A stretch of DNA of 64,000 nucleotides, taken from assembly GCA_951230915.1 (NCBI GenBank), contig OX579636.1:35027567-35091566 (forward strand). The letters are read 5' to 3'. The notes under the pieces were generated by a model that saw only the letters and a list, made by a program, of their open reading frames with translations, was not told where the DNA came from and did no database searches. This document shows, piece after piece, positions 36,702-49,087 of the stretch (position 1 is its first letter; every line of letters starts with the position of its first letter). Source of the DNA: Antitrichia curtipendula (taxonomy: Eukaryota > Streptophyta > Bryopsida > Hypnales > Leucodontaceae). Made by a program: the position numbers and the translations under genes.

Positions 36702-38214
36702 TACTCCCTCTGTCTTAAAAAGATATTTTTGTTTGACAAATTGTTCCTAGATTAAGATCAGAAATCAATATTTTTTAATTCCGTTTTGAACTATAAATTA
36801 AGGTCAATGCTCTCCAATTGTTGTAGAAATTCAAGCTTTGAATTAATTTTCAAATTGAAGTGTGGAGCTTTGAAATGTGGGAATTTGTGACCTTTCTTTG
36901 AAGTGTAGAGCTTTGTAATTTGTTTTACTAGTGATATATCCATTGTATAGTTCTTGTATTGTTTGTTGCCCGGGTACTTCACTATACTTTGTAATCCATA
37001 TACATGCGTCAAATTTTTTTATATGGGGGCTATTTAGCTATTATTTTACAATAAACATGTTTCTATTGTTTTTTCTACATCTACTTTTGGCCCATTGTCC
37101 TACACCCTATGGTAGTTATTATTGAAATTTGAGGCATTTAATTATATCACTATTGTAATTAAAAATTTTATACATGGTTTTAGGATTGATCAGTACAATA
37201 TGTACATTCTAACTATTGTTGAATACAGTCCACACAAATAACACATATATAGACATCATATATCAAACAATTTATAGAAACAAATTAGACAAATGAATCA
37301 TATATGTACAATAGGAAAAAAAAAATGGAAATTGAAAACCTCACAAGCAATATTATATTAGCTAAGTTAGACTTATTCATTTCCAAATGCAATGGTTTAG
37401 GATTCTAAAATCTTATAAAATGTGCCAATAAATAGATTGGTTTTGGAGATTAGGATTCAAGGCTTAGTACAACGATAGTTCCTACTTGAAAAAAAATCCT
37501 AACTACATACATACACAATTCAAAATGAGACGTTCATTGTTTTGTCTATTTGTAGTTGGAAAACGGATGTTACTCAGGCACGTTCCTCCCCTTTCTTTCA
37601 GACTATACCTTTTGTAGATTTACAAATTATATATTATGGATCATTACAATGTATTGTATAGTAATTGTAATATAATATGCTTCAAAGAATTGATGTATAA
37701 TAACGTGAATATTTTTTAAATTATTAGCTTTAACATTTAAAATGTATCCTATAATAGGTCTCACGTTGTTTCTAAAGTAATTGCTAATGAAATCCAAGGT
37801 TTACTATAACCTTTTGTCTTCCCGCAGTGTGTGCTATAATTTTTGCGTTGGTGTTGTATGGACAAAAATAACCACTACTCTAATCACAAGCCTCCGCATC
37901 CATTTTTAGGCTAGTTAATTTGGCAAAGGAGTTTGATTATCTCTTGTTTATGCATTAAGCTTATTGCTAGCCTAGCTATTCTACTAAACTATGATGGCCA
38001 CATACAAAGTCTATAGTACATTTTCCGCCTAGTTTTCTATTCTTGCCCTCCCAAAAAAACATTCAAGTTCCTAGATTTTCTATGTAGCCATTGTGCTCAT
38101 GGAAAGGCTTTATTTTGCAAGCTCTTCCTCCACATAGGAGGAAGATCATAGGAAGATCATTTTGGAACAAAATATTAAGGCCAAGATAAAGATCATTTTG
38201 GGATAGAGGGAATA
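36702..38214. mobile_element. Possible Stowaway-like element
   Basis: TACTCCCTCTGTC at 36702-36714 resembles the TACTCCCTCCGT left terminus of plant Stowaway (Tc1/mariner) MITEs. GGGATAGAGGGAATA at 38200-38214 is a diverged right terminus in inverted orientation. A 1.5-kb spacing is long for a MITE, so these may be ends of two different elements. The interior is AT-rich without a transposase frame. Confidence 0.35.
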
Positions 38215-39055
38215 CATTTTATACAACTTTTCTTTTCAAAATATATACAACTAATCATTGCAACCGATAATGATGATATTTGAATATTATTTTAATAAAG
38301 TGCCAGGTCAATTTGGTAGGGTGTATTTTAAGATAATTGCACCTAATTATAACCCCTTTCACAAACCAATCCCTACAAATTCTCGCCTAAAATGTACTAA
38401 CTCTATTCATGAGAGTCTAAGATCACCTTTGGGTACACCTATTTTCATTTTCAATGATTTGAAAATCCATAGCTTCTTCATGAAGTATTTTAAAAATACA
38501 TAAGAAGAGAATCTAAAATACTCTTTTTGACTTCCGACAAGATTCATAAAAAAATTGGGAAATTTAATAATAGGAACAATGCTCAATAGCTTATCCAGAC
38601 ACATTTAGGTGTATTTTACCTTATTATGACAGAATCTGCTCAATGTTATCTTTCCTACTGTCTTAACTATGACGATGAAAAAGTATGGTACTTACGCATT
38701 TTGCATAATTTCACAGAGGTTGCTTTTTAAACTTACAGAAGTGTCTATCACTCTTCGGATCAAAGAGAAACCCACAGTTTCATGTCTGATTAGAATTTGT
38801 TGTCCTGTGGCATGACATGAAAGATTCGTTGCTACGTCAAGCAGACTATTCTACACAAGTGTTCCCTGAATAGTGGTATGACATCGGAAAGAAAAAACTG
38901 GGGGACACTTGCGAGAAAGTTCAGTATCTGCTTTAAGCCGAGCCTGTTTGCCCAAGTTAAGCCATGTTTCCGAAAAATCTCAGGCCTTCTCTCTACCCCC
39001 ATTGAGTTAAGCGCTCTCATGTCCACCACAAGATTCACATCCCATGTACAACAGT
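38215..39055. other. 3' flank of the CBS gene
   Basis: No gene recognised; includes the likely 3' untranslated region of the minus-strand CBS gene. Confidence 0.4.
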
Positions 39056-41587
39056 TTACTTGTCGCTACCTCCTTCCAGAGCACTGAATATATCAGTCCT
39101 TGTCACAATACCTGAACAGACAGCAGAACATATGAGTGGGGTATAGTGCAGTTTTGGCAATAGTTTGTGCACAATACTCTGTAATTGAGCAATCCCAGTG
39201 TATCCATCGAAAGTGCAATCGGAGGATAGGGTGAATAATATTCGTGTTAGGAAAGACAAACTGGATCTAAGTCATTAATACCGGTACTCACAAAGTGGTC
39301 AGAGCTCATCTTCAATAGAATGTCTAACTAGGAATTAACAGCCGCAGTCAATGCAAAGTGCTGCCGTGTACCCACTACGTAGATGTTTGCTGGAACTCAC
39401 CCACAACTTGGTTGGAATCATTCACAATAGGAATGCGATGAATCTTGTTCTTCAACATCAAGATTGCAGCGTCTGCAAACAGGCAAGAGAAAGCATTAAG
39501 TGCTCCATTCATGAACACAACTGTCAGTATTGGAAGTACAGAACAAGGGGTTAATTGCAAGCGTCTCTAACCCAAATAGAAATGTATGATTCTCATATGA
39601 GTCTTCCATGCAATCCTCAACACAATCCTCAAAAAGTCTTCAATATAAACCTCAAATTTGAAGAATCGTATTAAGTTTAAAAGTTTAAAAGTTTAAAAGC
39701 CACTATTCATATGACCACCTGTCCCAATTATACTCGAAATGCTGGTATTGCTTTCAATACTCGTCTCATCATTGGACAACACAAAGTTTCACATTTTTAA
39801 ACCATTGTTTGGTCTAGAGACAAAAGAATCTCGATGCAATAGAGAAGTTCTGTCACCAGGTGTTCACGTTACAAACAAAAGGATGTTCGAAAGAGAAGTT
39901 TATTCTGCTGTTCCTACTACCCACTCTCTAGGAAGTGGCTGAAGAGTCTTTGAGATAGGCAGCTTACCAGAGACAATCTTATTCGCAGGTAACGTGATTG
40001 CTGGAGAGCTCATTACGTCCTTTACTTTAGCTTTCAACTGTTGCTCACATATCCACAAAAGCAATTCATAAATGATGTCTCTACGAATCAACAACATTGA
40101 TGCTTCTCATCCTATGCAATAAGGTGAAGCATTGCATCTACACATTTAGTGTAGCGGGTTCTCTACTGTTGCAAAAAACAATCAAAGTTCCTCAAATTCT
40201 GATATGTGTCATTTTCCTATGAGTCACTCCTGCAATACTTGAATCCCACGGCGAATTACATTCCAGCGCTAGAAAAGATGAAATAGAGAGACTCTATTTA
40301 TCTGGGAAAAAGGATAAGACAAGGATAATGAGTGAAAATGCTCACATCAGATGCTTTTTTTCGGTCCTTTTTGGAAAGAACTCCCACGCATTTGTGTTCA
40401 GCATCCACGACTGGAAGTCCAGAAAGGTGCGCAAAATGGTGGTCGATCTCCTCGAGGGTCTGTTCCGGGGAAGCAGTAACAATGGTCTTGGACATCACAT
40501 CGGCCAAATGAGTGGACGGCTGGGCCTGCAGCATTGAAATGCCGAAAATAGTGGTTTTCAGACTTTGTCAAATGCTAGTCTCCAACGGTGAAGCACTTCA
40601 ATAGTGAATGGAAAAACCACAGATGGCAGTCTCGGTGAAGCAGATGAAGTCCTCAATGATAATTGAACTCATTGAAATGAGTGGCACCCTTTTCACCCTT
40701 CAATCACTACATCACCACTATTTACCATAAAAAGACCAGGTTGGGGTCTTGAAACGAGTGCTTGAATGCTGTGCTAACATGTCATGATCCGCTACTCCAC
40801 AATTCATTAACACGCAATCAAAAAGGTTTGAACCCCACACACAATTGCATCACCCAAATGTGGCAATCCAAAATCTTGCACAATGAACAAGATTTGAAAC
40901 CCACACCTACGGAAATGCTACCTTAATACAGTTGTGCAAAGAGTACATATTGATGCTAAGAATATTCACGCATCTCAAAATCAAAACCCTGTCAGTATGA
41001 TATCATCTACCAATAAAACTTGGAACCCTTATGACTTTCGCATATAGCCCCCGAAAAATGCATTCTCTCGTGCATTGGAACTATCTCTAATTTGCTAACA
41101 AGGACGCATAAAATCTGTGCATTCTGTGAACGCTCACTCGCGCCATACTCATGGTCAAATCAAACCCACTAAGAATCGGGAACCTCCCCTGCAGTTTACA
41201 CAACCCTCGGAGGGCGTCTCCACTAGGGACATGTCCGTGATTCTACACGGGATTAGGGTAGCATTAGGTCAGAATTAGGTCAGAATTAGTTCAGGAAGAG
41301 TGAGCACAAACCTCAGGCTTGAAGAGAATGTCTTCATAGTACTTGGACAAATCCTCATAATTCAACATGGAAAAATTCTCCGGCCACTCGCCGGAGGGCA
41401 GCACATCAGTCTCCTTCACGCTCTCTCCGGCTCGAATGCATCCCCCTCGCAAACTCACGCTCTTCAAGGGTGGGATCGCCACAACGAACGAGCCGGAGCT
41501 TCCAATACGAGACCGATTGGAAAGCTCTGAAGCGCGAAAGGAAGCTGGGGGTCCTGAGAAGGCGATGGAGGACACGGTGGTGGCCAT
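39056..41587 (-). CDS. Plastid-type protein with two CBS domains
   Basis: Five exons read from high to low coordinate give 217 residues: 41587-41312, 40525-40346, 40037-39968, 39472-39401 and 39111-39056, with all junctions in phase. The N-terminal 60 or so residues are rich in Ser, Ala and Arg with few acids (MATTVSSIAFS...), a typical plastid transit peptide. CBS1 (about residues 98-152) runs from LADVMSK through GLPVVD to GVLSKKD; CBS2 (about 154-210) runs from KVKDVMSS through HRIPIVND to GIVTRTDIF. CBS pairs bind adenosine ligands and regulate partner enzymes; plant CBSX1/2 do this for plastid thioredoxins, but this protein is not clearly an orthologue. The start ATG has a good context (GCTATGGCC). 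Confidence 0.85.
40985..41105. repeat. Dispersed repeat fragment, copy in the CBS gene
   Basis: A block with AATAAAACTTGGAACCCTTATG, a GCATATAG string and CTAACAAGGA recurs in diverged form at about 42752-42855 and 57597-57705. It lies in the first intron of the CBS gene and looks like a remnant of one repeat family. Confidence 0.4.
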
Positions 41588-42929
41588 AGCGGAGACGATT
41601 GGGGAGCGTGAAATGAACAGGAGTTGTGTCTGTACTGCTCAAATTGTGCGTGGACGTGCACCTGCGAGAGACAGAGACGCCTGACTAAAGGTCCATCATG
41701 ATGGATGAATTTGTGGATGAAAAAAAAGCTCGAGGTCCCCCGCCCCGCCTCGCTTCTTCAGTGAGACAGAATTGAACATGCGGTACCCGATTTTTAGTCA
41801 CGTGAAATTGATGAGGAATTGATTGGAACTCGGTGCTCTTTGTGCAAAGTTAGTGTGAACCTTAAACCCTAAGCCTCATACGTAAGGCGCTGCAATGCAA
41901 TTCAATAGACTCTAAAACCCTTACTCTGAATGCTTGGGAGACAGGCATAATACAGGCATAGTTTGAATGTGAGACAAGTGTGCTGCAGGCAATGACAGTG
42001 TGGCAAGTGTGTAGGATATTTCAGAGGGTAAGACGGAGTTTTGAGTTTACCTGTATTTATATCCTGCATTCAAATAGGGTTCACAAAAAGCTCAAGAATG
42101 GGCTGAGAAGTATTCAAGTTAACAATACCATCGCATGGAAATTCAATTGCCAGCAGAAAAATTCCAGTGTGAGAATCGACAATTGTTGCATTTCGTCTTT
42201 GACCATAGCTTAGAAGTGAATTTGTGGAGGGACAGATTCACAGGTATTGCTGGAAACAAGTGCACATTCATCGCCTTGCACCAAAACTGAGCGAGAATTT
42301 CCCAATAGAGTTTGTTCTCTGAAAGTAACTAATGCGTTACACCATTCTCTTCCAGCGCCGCAATCAAGACACTCTGAACAGTGTTGTGCCTGGATGAGTG
42401 AAAGAATCAGAACAGTAATGTCTAGTGATCAGAATCCAAAAGAGAGTCTTAGGTCTGGCCTCATTGTAGGCTCTTTCAAAACGGTTGCCAATCTAAGGAC
42501 GGCAGTCGATGGGCTGGATGCGTGCACATCCTTTCGACTCCTCGTATCTGGACATTGGACCTGTAGTGAGCGAACAATTTGAGCTCAGTGAGAGCCCGGT
42601 TCTTCAGCTGTTACAGCTCCGAAGATAATCTAAGGTAACCAGACCTAATTGTAACACCAACCTACTTGTGATGCTCCAAATCTTGCAGAGTACATAATGA
42701 CTTTGAGAATGTGCACCTCAAAAATCAAACCACATGTCGGAGTGAGATCGTCTGCCGATAAAACTTTGAACTCTTATAACTTTTGCATCAGGTTTCCAAA
42801 TAATGCATTAATTTGGTGTGTTGGAATCCTCTTTGATTCGCTAACAAGAATGTCTAAAAATCTGAACATCCTAATAATAGACACTATGCTCAGCGCGTAA
42901 AGTGTCATAATTAGGCGTCGTTACCTCAC
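41588..42929. promoter_or_regulatory. Intergenic region holding the CBS gene promoter
   Basis: The first 100 bases upstream of the CBS start are GC-rich and CT-rich on the minus strand, suitable for a plant leader. The rest lies between the CBS promoter and the 3' end of the next minus-strand gene and includes a copy of the dispersed repeat at about 42752-42855. Plus-strand frames of 67-111 codons here lack recognisable features. Confidence 0.4.
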
Positions 42930-45420
42930 TCATTGCTGAGGGCTCTTCTCCTGCAATTTACTAAGTAATCCTCCTCGACCAGGAAACTTGCTATCAGTCT
43001 CCTTCATGGCGTTGCTACCTGCCAGCAAAGCATCTCGTTGTGCCGTCAATCTTTCTCTTCTGGCTTGCCGTCGTCGGTCGAGCTCATCTCGCAAGCTCCC
43101 TCCCTCGACGACAGGGGTTGACGCCCATTTATTGACTTCCTGCATCAACAACCGTTTCAAAATATCGCAATTTAGATCAGTCGCATTATTGGCTTTAAGA
43201 ATATCACATCATCAACATAACTTCTGAATTAGGAAATGGAAATTATACAATACATAATATGTTTATCAACCCTTAAAGGCAAAAGGCCCATGGCGGTTTC
43301 TCAAAATTTAGAGCCACAAATTTCAGTGAATTCATAGAACGGTGACCCCTATCAACATTATATTACTCACCTATTGGAGTTGTTCATCACAAAAATAAAT
43401 GTATAATCTCTCAAAAAGTCAATAGTTCCCATCATCCATAAATCCATAAGGTTCTGTTCAATTATGATGATTTTTCATTCCAAGCATGTCAAATGTGCGT
43501 TTCTATGTATGTTATTCAAAACAGTATAATCTTAGGTCCAACTTGCCATCGGAAATTTAGAGTAAGTTTGCACTTCAAATTTTACACGCTTCAAAAAACT
43601 TGCTAGTGAAGTCAGTTGAAAAACACTTTGAATTTTTTAATTCTTTTTTATATAGTCTATAAATACCACAAGGTGATTTCGTAAAACATGAGAGATAGAA
43701 GTGAAAATGACCCTTAGAAACATGAAAGAAATGCATGACGTTCAAGGGTTAAGGTATCGGATTAAAATAGTGACACAAAACCGAACTTGAAACAACAGAC
43801 CAGGACATGGACAGATCTTGTGCTTACTAACCTTTGAGATTCTTGTGGACGTGACCTTTTTCTTGGGCTCGGTCTTCGATTGAGCCCTAGGCTTAGGCTC
43901 CTTCACAATGGGCTTCCTGGGAATCTTGCCTCCCTTTGTGGTTCCCAGCAGTGCAAAATTAACGTCAGTCCAAGCTGACTCGTTGTCGATGTCCCAGCCA
44001 TACATGCGCGCTGGAGCGAGGGCATCTCTGCTGTTAGAAAGCTGAGCAAGGTCATGTGATTGCACTAGCAGTTTCTCCACTTTTTCCCACTCAATTCTGT
44101 CCATATACAAGGGATCATCCAAAACTTCCTGAGCGTACTCGGCCCATTCATGCAGCATTGTCCCCTTGAGATTATTCGTCATCCACCGGAGGTAACTGTA
44201 ACACCACAGGCCCAACCTCACCTTCACACAATCAATCATCAATTAGAGTGATCAAGTGCAAAACTACCACATCTCCAGCAACTCAGACTTGCAGGTAAAT
44301 CCAATCACAACGTTGGCTGCAGAGAATAGAGTATACTGTACAAAGGAAGGATATGCATCAGCATGACAAAGTCGGATGATTAACTGCATCACGGTCATCC
44401 AAACAAGCAGCTAATCGCTACTTGTTTCTACCTCTGATAAATTTAGATAATTTTCATGTCATCCTCTTTCCATATCATCCTCAGTATAGTCCTCAATCTT
44501 TGTCACCATAATACTCACTAATTAGGAAATTCAAACTGCCTATTTGACCATCTTAGTTTGCCACTATTCCCATAGCCAGACCCACATGTCACAATTGCAC
44601 TGGACATAAGAAATCCACTCTTTCGAAAGATGACCGTAGATGACCCTAACACGCTCCTGTTAACAAATGTCTCATTTTCATTGAGCGCCCAACTTTCAAA
44701 AAAATTGGAACCAAAGCTTAATCTCACCCCTTGGGATACAGGCAGTAAATTACACACTGAGAAGTATACCATCGAGACAGGAAACCCTAATAAGCACTAA
44801 ACCTTTAATAGTGCTTCTTAGGATTATGATGCAGAACAAGGGACAGAAAAACCTAAAAAGGCACTAAACCCTTAATCTCAGGCCCCCTGAAGAATATCAA
44901 GCGTTTCATTTCCATAAAGATGCACAACAAATTCTATAAACATTGTTCTAATAAGAAGGAGAGTAAGTCTCCCATATCCAAGCATTGCTTACTTTCCGAA
45001 CAAGAAAAAAGACCAAGATTAGCAACCCCTGAAAAAACTGCAGTACTTCAAATCAAGAGCACACCACTTGAAATTGGAAAAGTGAAAATGCGCTTACCGC
45101 GAGGACAGCGTCCCAAGCATGCTCCCCTTATTCTTCCCGAAATCCACCACTCGGTCCCTCGCATGAATGTAGGCAGGTGCACGCCGCCCATTCGAACTCC
45201 GAACCAACAAGTCGCCGCGCACAGCACAGACGCCATATGCTGTCCAACTCGTCCGCGTCCATAGAATCGACGAATTCAAACCTACCCCGCTGATTCTTCC
45301 ATTGGAAACAGAGTCCCCCAAAATGGACCGGGAGGAAGCTGCTCCCAGGATTGTCATGGACAAGCCTGCTATGGGCGCCATCCGGAGACAATGTCTCAGC
45401 AATGCGGTGCCGTCAAGCAC
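42930..45420 (-). CDS. Putative plastid protein with a DUF3820-like motif, function unknown
   Basis: Three exons (45420-45098, 44195-43832, 43139-42930) give 298 residues in phase. The first 85 residues are Ser/Arg-rich with few acids and look like a transit peptide; a second in-frame ATG at 45381 (MAPIAGLSM) is an equally good start. Across the first splice junction comes FGKNKGSMLGTLSS-RYLRW, resembling the FGKxKGxxLxxLPxxYLxW pattern of DUF3820-type proteins; the join completes this motif, which supports the splice. Next is an acidic, Trp-rich segment (HEWAEYAQEVLDD), then a Lys/Pro-rich linker and a strongly charged helix (DELDRRRQARRERL). I do not recognise a characterised orthologue. 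Confidence 0.7.
43266..43752. mobile_element. Possible TTAA-type element, copy E, inside an intron
   Basis: CAACCCTTAAAGG at about 43267-43279 and TTCAAGGGTTAA at 43741-43752 are inverted and match the family ends seen at 1779, 5741, 10193 and 51589. Only the termini are clearly alike and one TTAA is mutated. It lies within the second intron of the DUF3820-like gene. Confidence 0.4.
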
Positions 45421-45452
45421 ATGACATTAAAGAACTCAGAAGCTCACGGGGG

Positions 45453-45482
45453 TCATTCCTTCGTGGTTTGAGCCGCTGCCAT
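45453..45482 (-). promoter_or_regulatory. Upstream open reading frame in the leader
   Basis: A 9-codon frame (MAAAQTTKE, stop TGA) ends 32 bases before the ATG at 45420. If transcription starts upstream of it, it could lower translation from that ATG. It is a sequence observation only. Confidence 0.3.
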
Positions 45483-46262
45483 AGCCAGTTTTGGAACTGC
45501 GAGAGCGGCAAACTCTGTAGCAGCAGCAACACAGACGCCGTTTTCTCGGGGAGTGGATAAGATGCTAAATAAAGGGACGACTACCGTGGTAAGAAAGGAA
45601 GCGCATCTCCACCAGCACGGTAAACCTTCGGCACGTAAATACGTATTCTCCTGCCGCTCATTTCTCGGGTGCATTGTATTGCGTAATTCCTCCGTTGTTG
45701 CGGGAAAACGAGAACACTGACTGTCTCGGGTAAACTACAATATTAATTTATTGATAGTCGATGGTGGGGAAATTAAACAAATAAAACATTGAATCGATGA
45801 TAAATAAGATATAATTTTATAATTTTATAAAATAATAGTTTTAAATTTAAAAAATTTAACAAAAAACTAATCTCCCATCCGACCAAAAATCCGACCCCTC
45901 CAACCAACCCTTGAAAGTGTTGTGTAGTGTAAAGATAGGATTTGGAAATTCTAATTCAGAAACCATAGTTGATTCTATAGTCTCTGTTCAAAGGACATAG
46001 CCAGTAAAATAATTTGAGATAAAACATTTTACATAAGCCGGCCTAGCAAATGATCTACTCTATAGTCATTCATTTCCATATATTGTACTTGTGTTACATC
46101 CGTTAATTCTACTTTGTATCGAAAATCATGTGAATTAAGAAATAGTCTTTTGTTGGGTTCCAACTCCTCATCAAAAAATGTATTCTCATAATTTCTTTTG
46201 TGTTGGGCCTTGTTCTAAAATTGACATTCTAAAACAAAGTTCATAGGTTCCCTAAGATATTG
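45483..46262. other. Promoter region of the DUF3820-like gene and AT-rich flank
   Basis: GC-rich to about 45720, then sharply AT-rich. No gene seen. Confidence 0.4.
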
Positions 46263-46456
46263 CACTACAAAATAGTCTTAGTAGTATAGTCCTATAATTT
46301 ATGACCTTTAAAGAGATTTTTAGTAAAATTTTTATTAGAAACACATGTATTTCTAGTAAAAATTTATTGAAAGTTTCTTTAAAGGTCATTACTTATTATC
46401 TTATGTCTAGGACTATACTTAAAAATTCACTTAAAACACCCTTTGCTCTTGTAGTG
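46263..46456. mobile_element. CACTA-type miniature element, about 194 bp
   Basis: It starts CACTACAAAATAG and ends GCTCTTGTAGTG. Its interior (a TATAGTCCTA string, ACACATGTATTTCTAGTAAA, and AAAGGTCATTACTTAT) is shared with the elements at 54486 and 56702. The 3-bp flanks (TTG, AAC) do not match, so the target duplication is lost or the boundary is altered. Confidence 0.6.
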
Positions 46457-47826
46457 AACTTTTATTAATTAAATTCATCTTCTAATCAAAAATAAACCTC
46501 AAAAAATTATTGGAGGTGATATGATGTGGATATTAAAAGTCTCTAGAGGTTCACTTAAACTTGATTATTTTCCATGTCTCTTCTAATTTATTATAAAATG
46601 AATATCACAATTCTAATTATAAAGATTATCACAAGCTAAAGTAAAGATGTCAATAGTTTTCAAGAAAGTCAATTATTAACTAGATGCTCAACTTAAGACT
46701 TCATTTCTGTAGGAAAATTAAATTATTGTAATTTTTAATAACATATTTGTACATTAAATTATAATAATTAGAATGTATACTGGTATAATTTGAGATTTTG
46801 ACCAAAAATATAGTTTAGAATGAGAAACATTATTTCATAATTTGAAATCTAAATTCTATTTTTAAAATTAAAAAACAAATGAAATACATACAATATTGTA
46901 TTATATATAGAGAGAGAGAGCTTGCAATTGCAATAATTCATTAAATTTTTGTTTTCTTCCAAAGATTTTAAAATGAAGTAGAAAAATAATTTATTAGGCT
47001 TCATTTCTTGAGATTAAATTGAAATCCAAATTAAGTATTTTGAAAGTAACAATCAAGTTTGACCAAGGAACATCCACTTTGAAGATGTGGGGACTTTTAA
47101 GGTTTAAATAAGTGTAGATTGAAGATCTTGAAAGTTGTTATATTTTTGTTTTTGTTTTGTGGCAAATTTCCATTCAATGATGTCTTTACAAAATAAAACT
47201 ATAACATGACAATTTTAAAAATGAACTATGCACTTATAATTAGTTTGTATATATTTACATTTTACTTCTCTTTAGTGGAGGTTGATCAATTTCACCATTA
47301 TCATCAACTTCTTCTAGTAACAACCCTGCTCTACCATCTTCAAAGTAAGATTCATTGTCAAGCTTCTTCATTTCTTGAGTAAGAACTTGTGTTTGGTCAT
47401 AGGAGAGATATTTCCATTCCATGCCATTTATATTATATTGTATCTTAACTTGATGTATATTTTCCACTTTGTTGATGTATATTTCTACGTTGTTGTTTTA
47501 GATATTTAACTAAAGCGTTAAAAAAATAACTAAAACTGATGTATTAACTAAAACTAAATTATTCATGTCACTTCCAAAAAGAATGAAAATAAATAACTAC
47601 ATTGTATTAAAGTATATGATAGAATTCTATAAATATACATAGGAATATTTCAACCTTGAAATTGGGGGAAAAAAAAAAAAAAATCTTTCTAAGCATAATA
47701 ATATAATAATGAAAATGTAAAAATGTAAAATTTTGGAAAAAAATGATAATAATAATATAAGAAGTACTAAAAGTTAAGAAAATCAAAGTAATTAGAAGAT
47801 AATTATTTTCATCAATGTTTCAAATG
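46457..47826. other. AT-rich stretch with simple repeats
   Basis: Contains a short GA run near 46907-46920 and an A14-type run near 47668. A minus-strand frame at 47255-47467 (70 codons, acidic, ending LKRSKM) has no recognised family. Confidence 0.4.
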
Positions 47827-48017
47827 CACTACAAGATAAAGGGGTGTTTTAAGTGCGATTTTAAGGTAGAAAATGCATATTGAAAGGTCACATACTTTAG
47901 GTAATATTTGCTTAAAATCATGTGTCTAGAACTTGCCTTATTATACTATGCTTAAAGGTTGCACAACGTCTTTCAATACAAAATATGCATGATTTATAAG
48001 TTTACATTTTTGTAATG
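47827..48017. mobile_element. Degenerate CACTA-type miniature element
   Basis: The left end CACTACAAGATAAAGGGGTG followed by TTTTAAGTG matches the termini of this family. A degraded right end TTTTTGTAATG at about 48007-48017 would give 191 bp, the family's usual size. There is no matching target duplication. Confidence 0.35.
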
Positions 48018-48035
48018 AAGATTTTTTCCCCAGCT

Positions 48036-48170
48036 CTAGTCCGTGTGTACTTTGGGAATCACTTTCATTGCATACTTCAACCCTGCCAACCCCACGACAA
48101 TACCCACCCTAATCTCTTCCTTCTTGCTGCTCATGAATGCAAAGACTCGTACCACATCGCCGCAATCCAT
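48036..48170 (-). CDS. Short isolated open frame, 44 codons
   Basis: An ATG-initiated minus-strand frame (MDCGDVVRV... ending KVHTD) sits in an island that is more GC-rich than its surroundings. It reads like a piece of a real protein, but no family is recognised and no exon neighbours were found; it may be a gene fragment. Confidence 0.2.
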   Translation of the reverse strand: MDCGDVVRVFAFMSSKKEEIRVGIVVGLAGLKYAMKVIPKVHTD

Positions 48171-49087
48171 CTATACAAGCCCCTTGCAGTTAAGTTGGCA
48201 TTTGCAAACGTCGAATCATAAGATCATGACACATCATACTACTAAAATCATAACTCCCTCTGCAATATCACAAATGCTACCATTAATAATAGGGGCTCAT
48301 ACTTGCTATGCTACGCATTCATTGTATCACATATTAGTAAAATTTTGATATATTTGAACAGAATGCATGATAATGATTTCAATAAGTCTTTGAAATAATT
48401 AATTTTAATATTTTTTTAAAATATTTTCAATCATACATACATAAAAATAATATTTTCACACAATGTTATAGTACAGAAATAGAGTAGTAGTTTGCAATCA
48501 CCTCTGTAATATCACTTTTACAGCTTTTATGATTTTAAAATTCTATTGCTACTACCAAATGATTTGAGAAATTTATTCAATTGAAGCGATTTTGGATTTC
48601 ACAACAATTAAGTTGTTCATGAAGTTTTTGAAATTTACAAGTTTTCCTTTTCAATTCACCAAGTTTTGGGGTTGCCATTGTTCGTAACAATTGAGTCAAC
48701 TTTTGAATGCATTACAATAAATGTGTATCTTTTACAATATTCACTATTGCAAATATTTCATTCATCATTCAATAAATTTCTATTGTACATTTCAATATAT
48801 GCTTACTTATAAACAAAATTATATAAAGATTTTAGTAATTTTTATTTGAAGATTTATTGAAATTTTTGTTCTGCATTTATCTAATACATAAAAATTCTAA
48901 TGATGAATGTGTAGCATAGCAAGTGCCAACCGCTAGTGACATTCTAAAATCTGAGAAAGACATGGATTTTGATTGGCATGCGATATAACATGTGATTTTA
49001 GCATCCTTCTATTAAAAAAGACTCAAGAATATGCTACATGTTGTACACAAAAAATAGAAACTTCTTAAAATGTCAATCAACAACAAG
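48171..49087. other. AT-rich stretch, nothing recognised
   Basis: No gene or clear repeat seen. Confidence 0.4.

Noticed and set aside
45128..45391. Alternative reading frame for exon 1 of the DUF3820-like gene
   Set aside because: It does not join in phase to the YLRW exon and does not give a transit-peptide-like sequence; the chosen frame does both.
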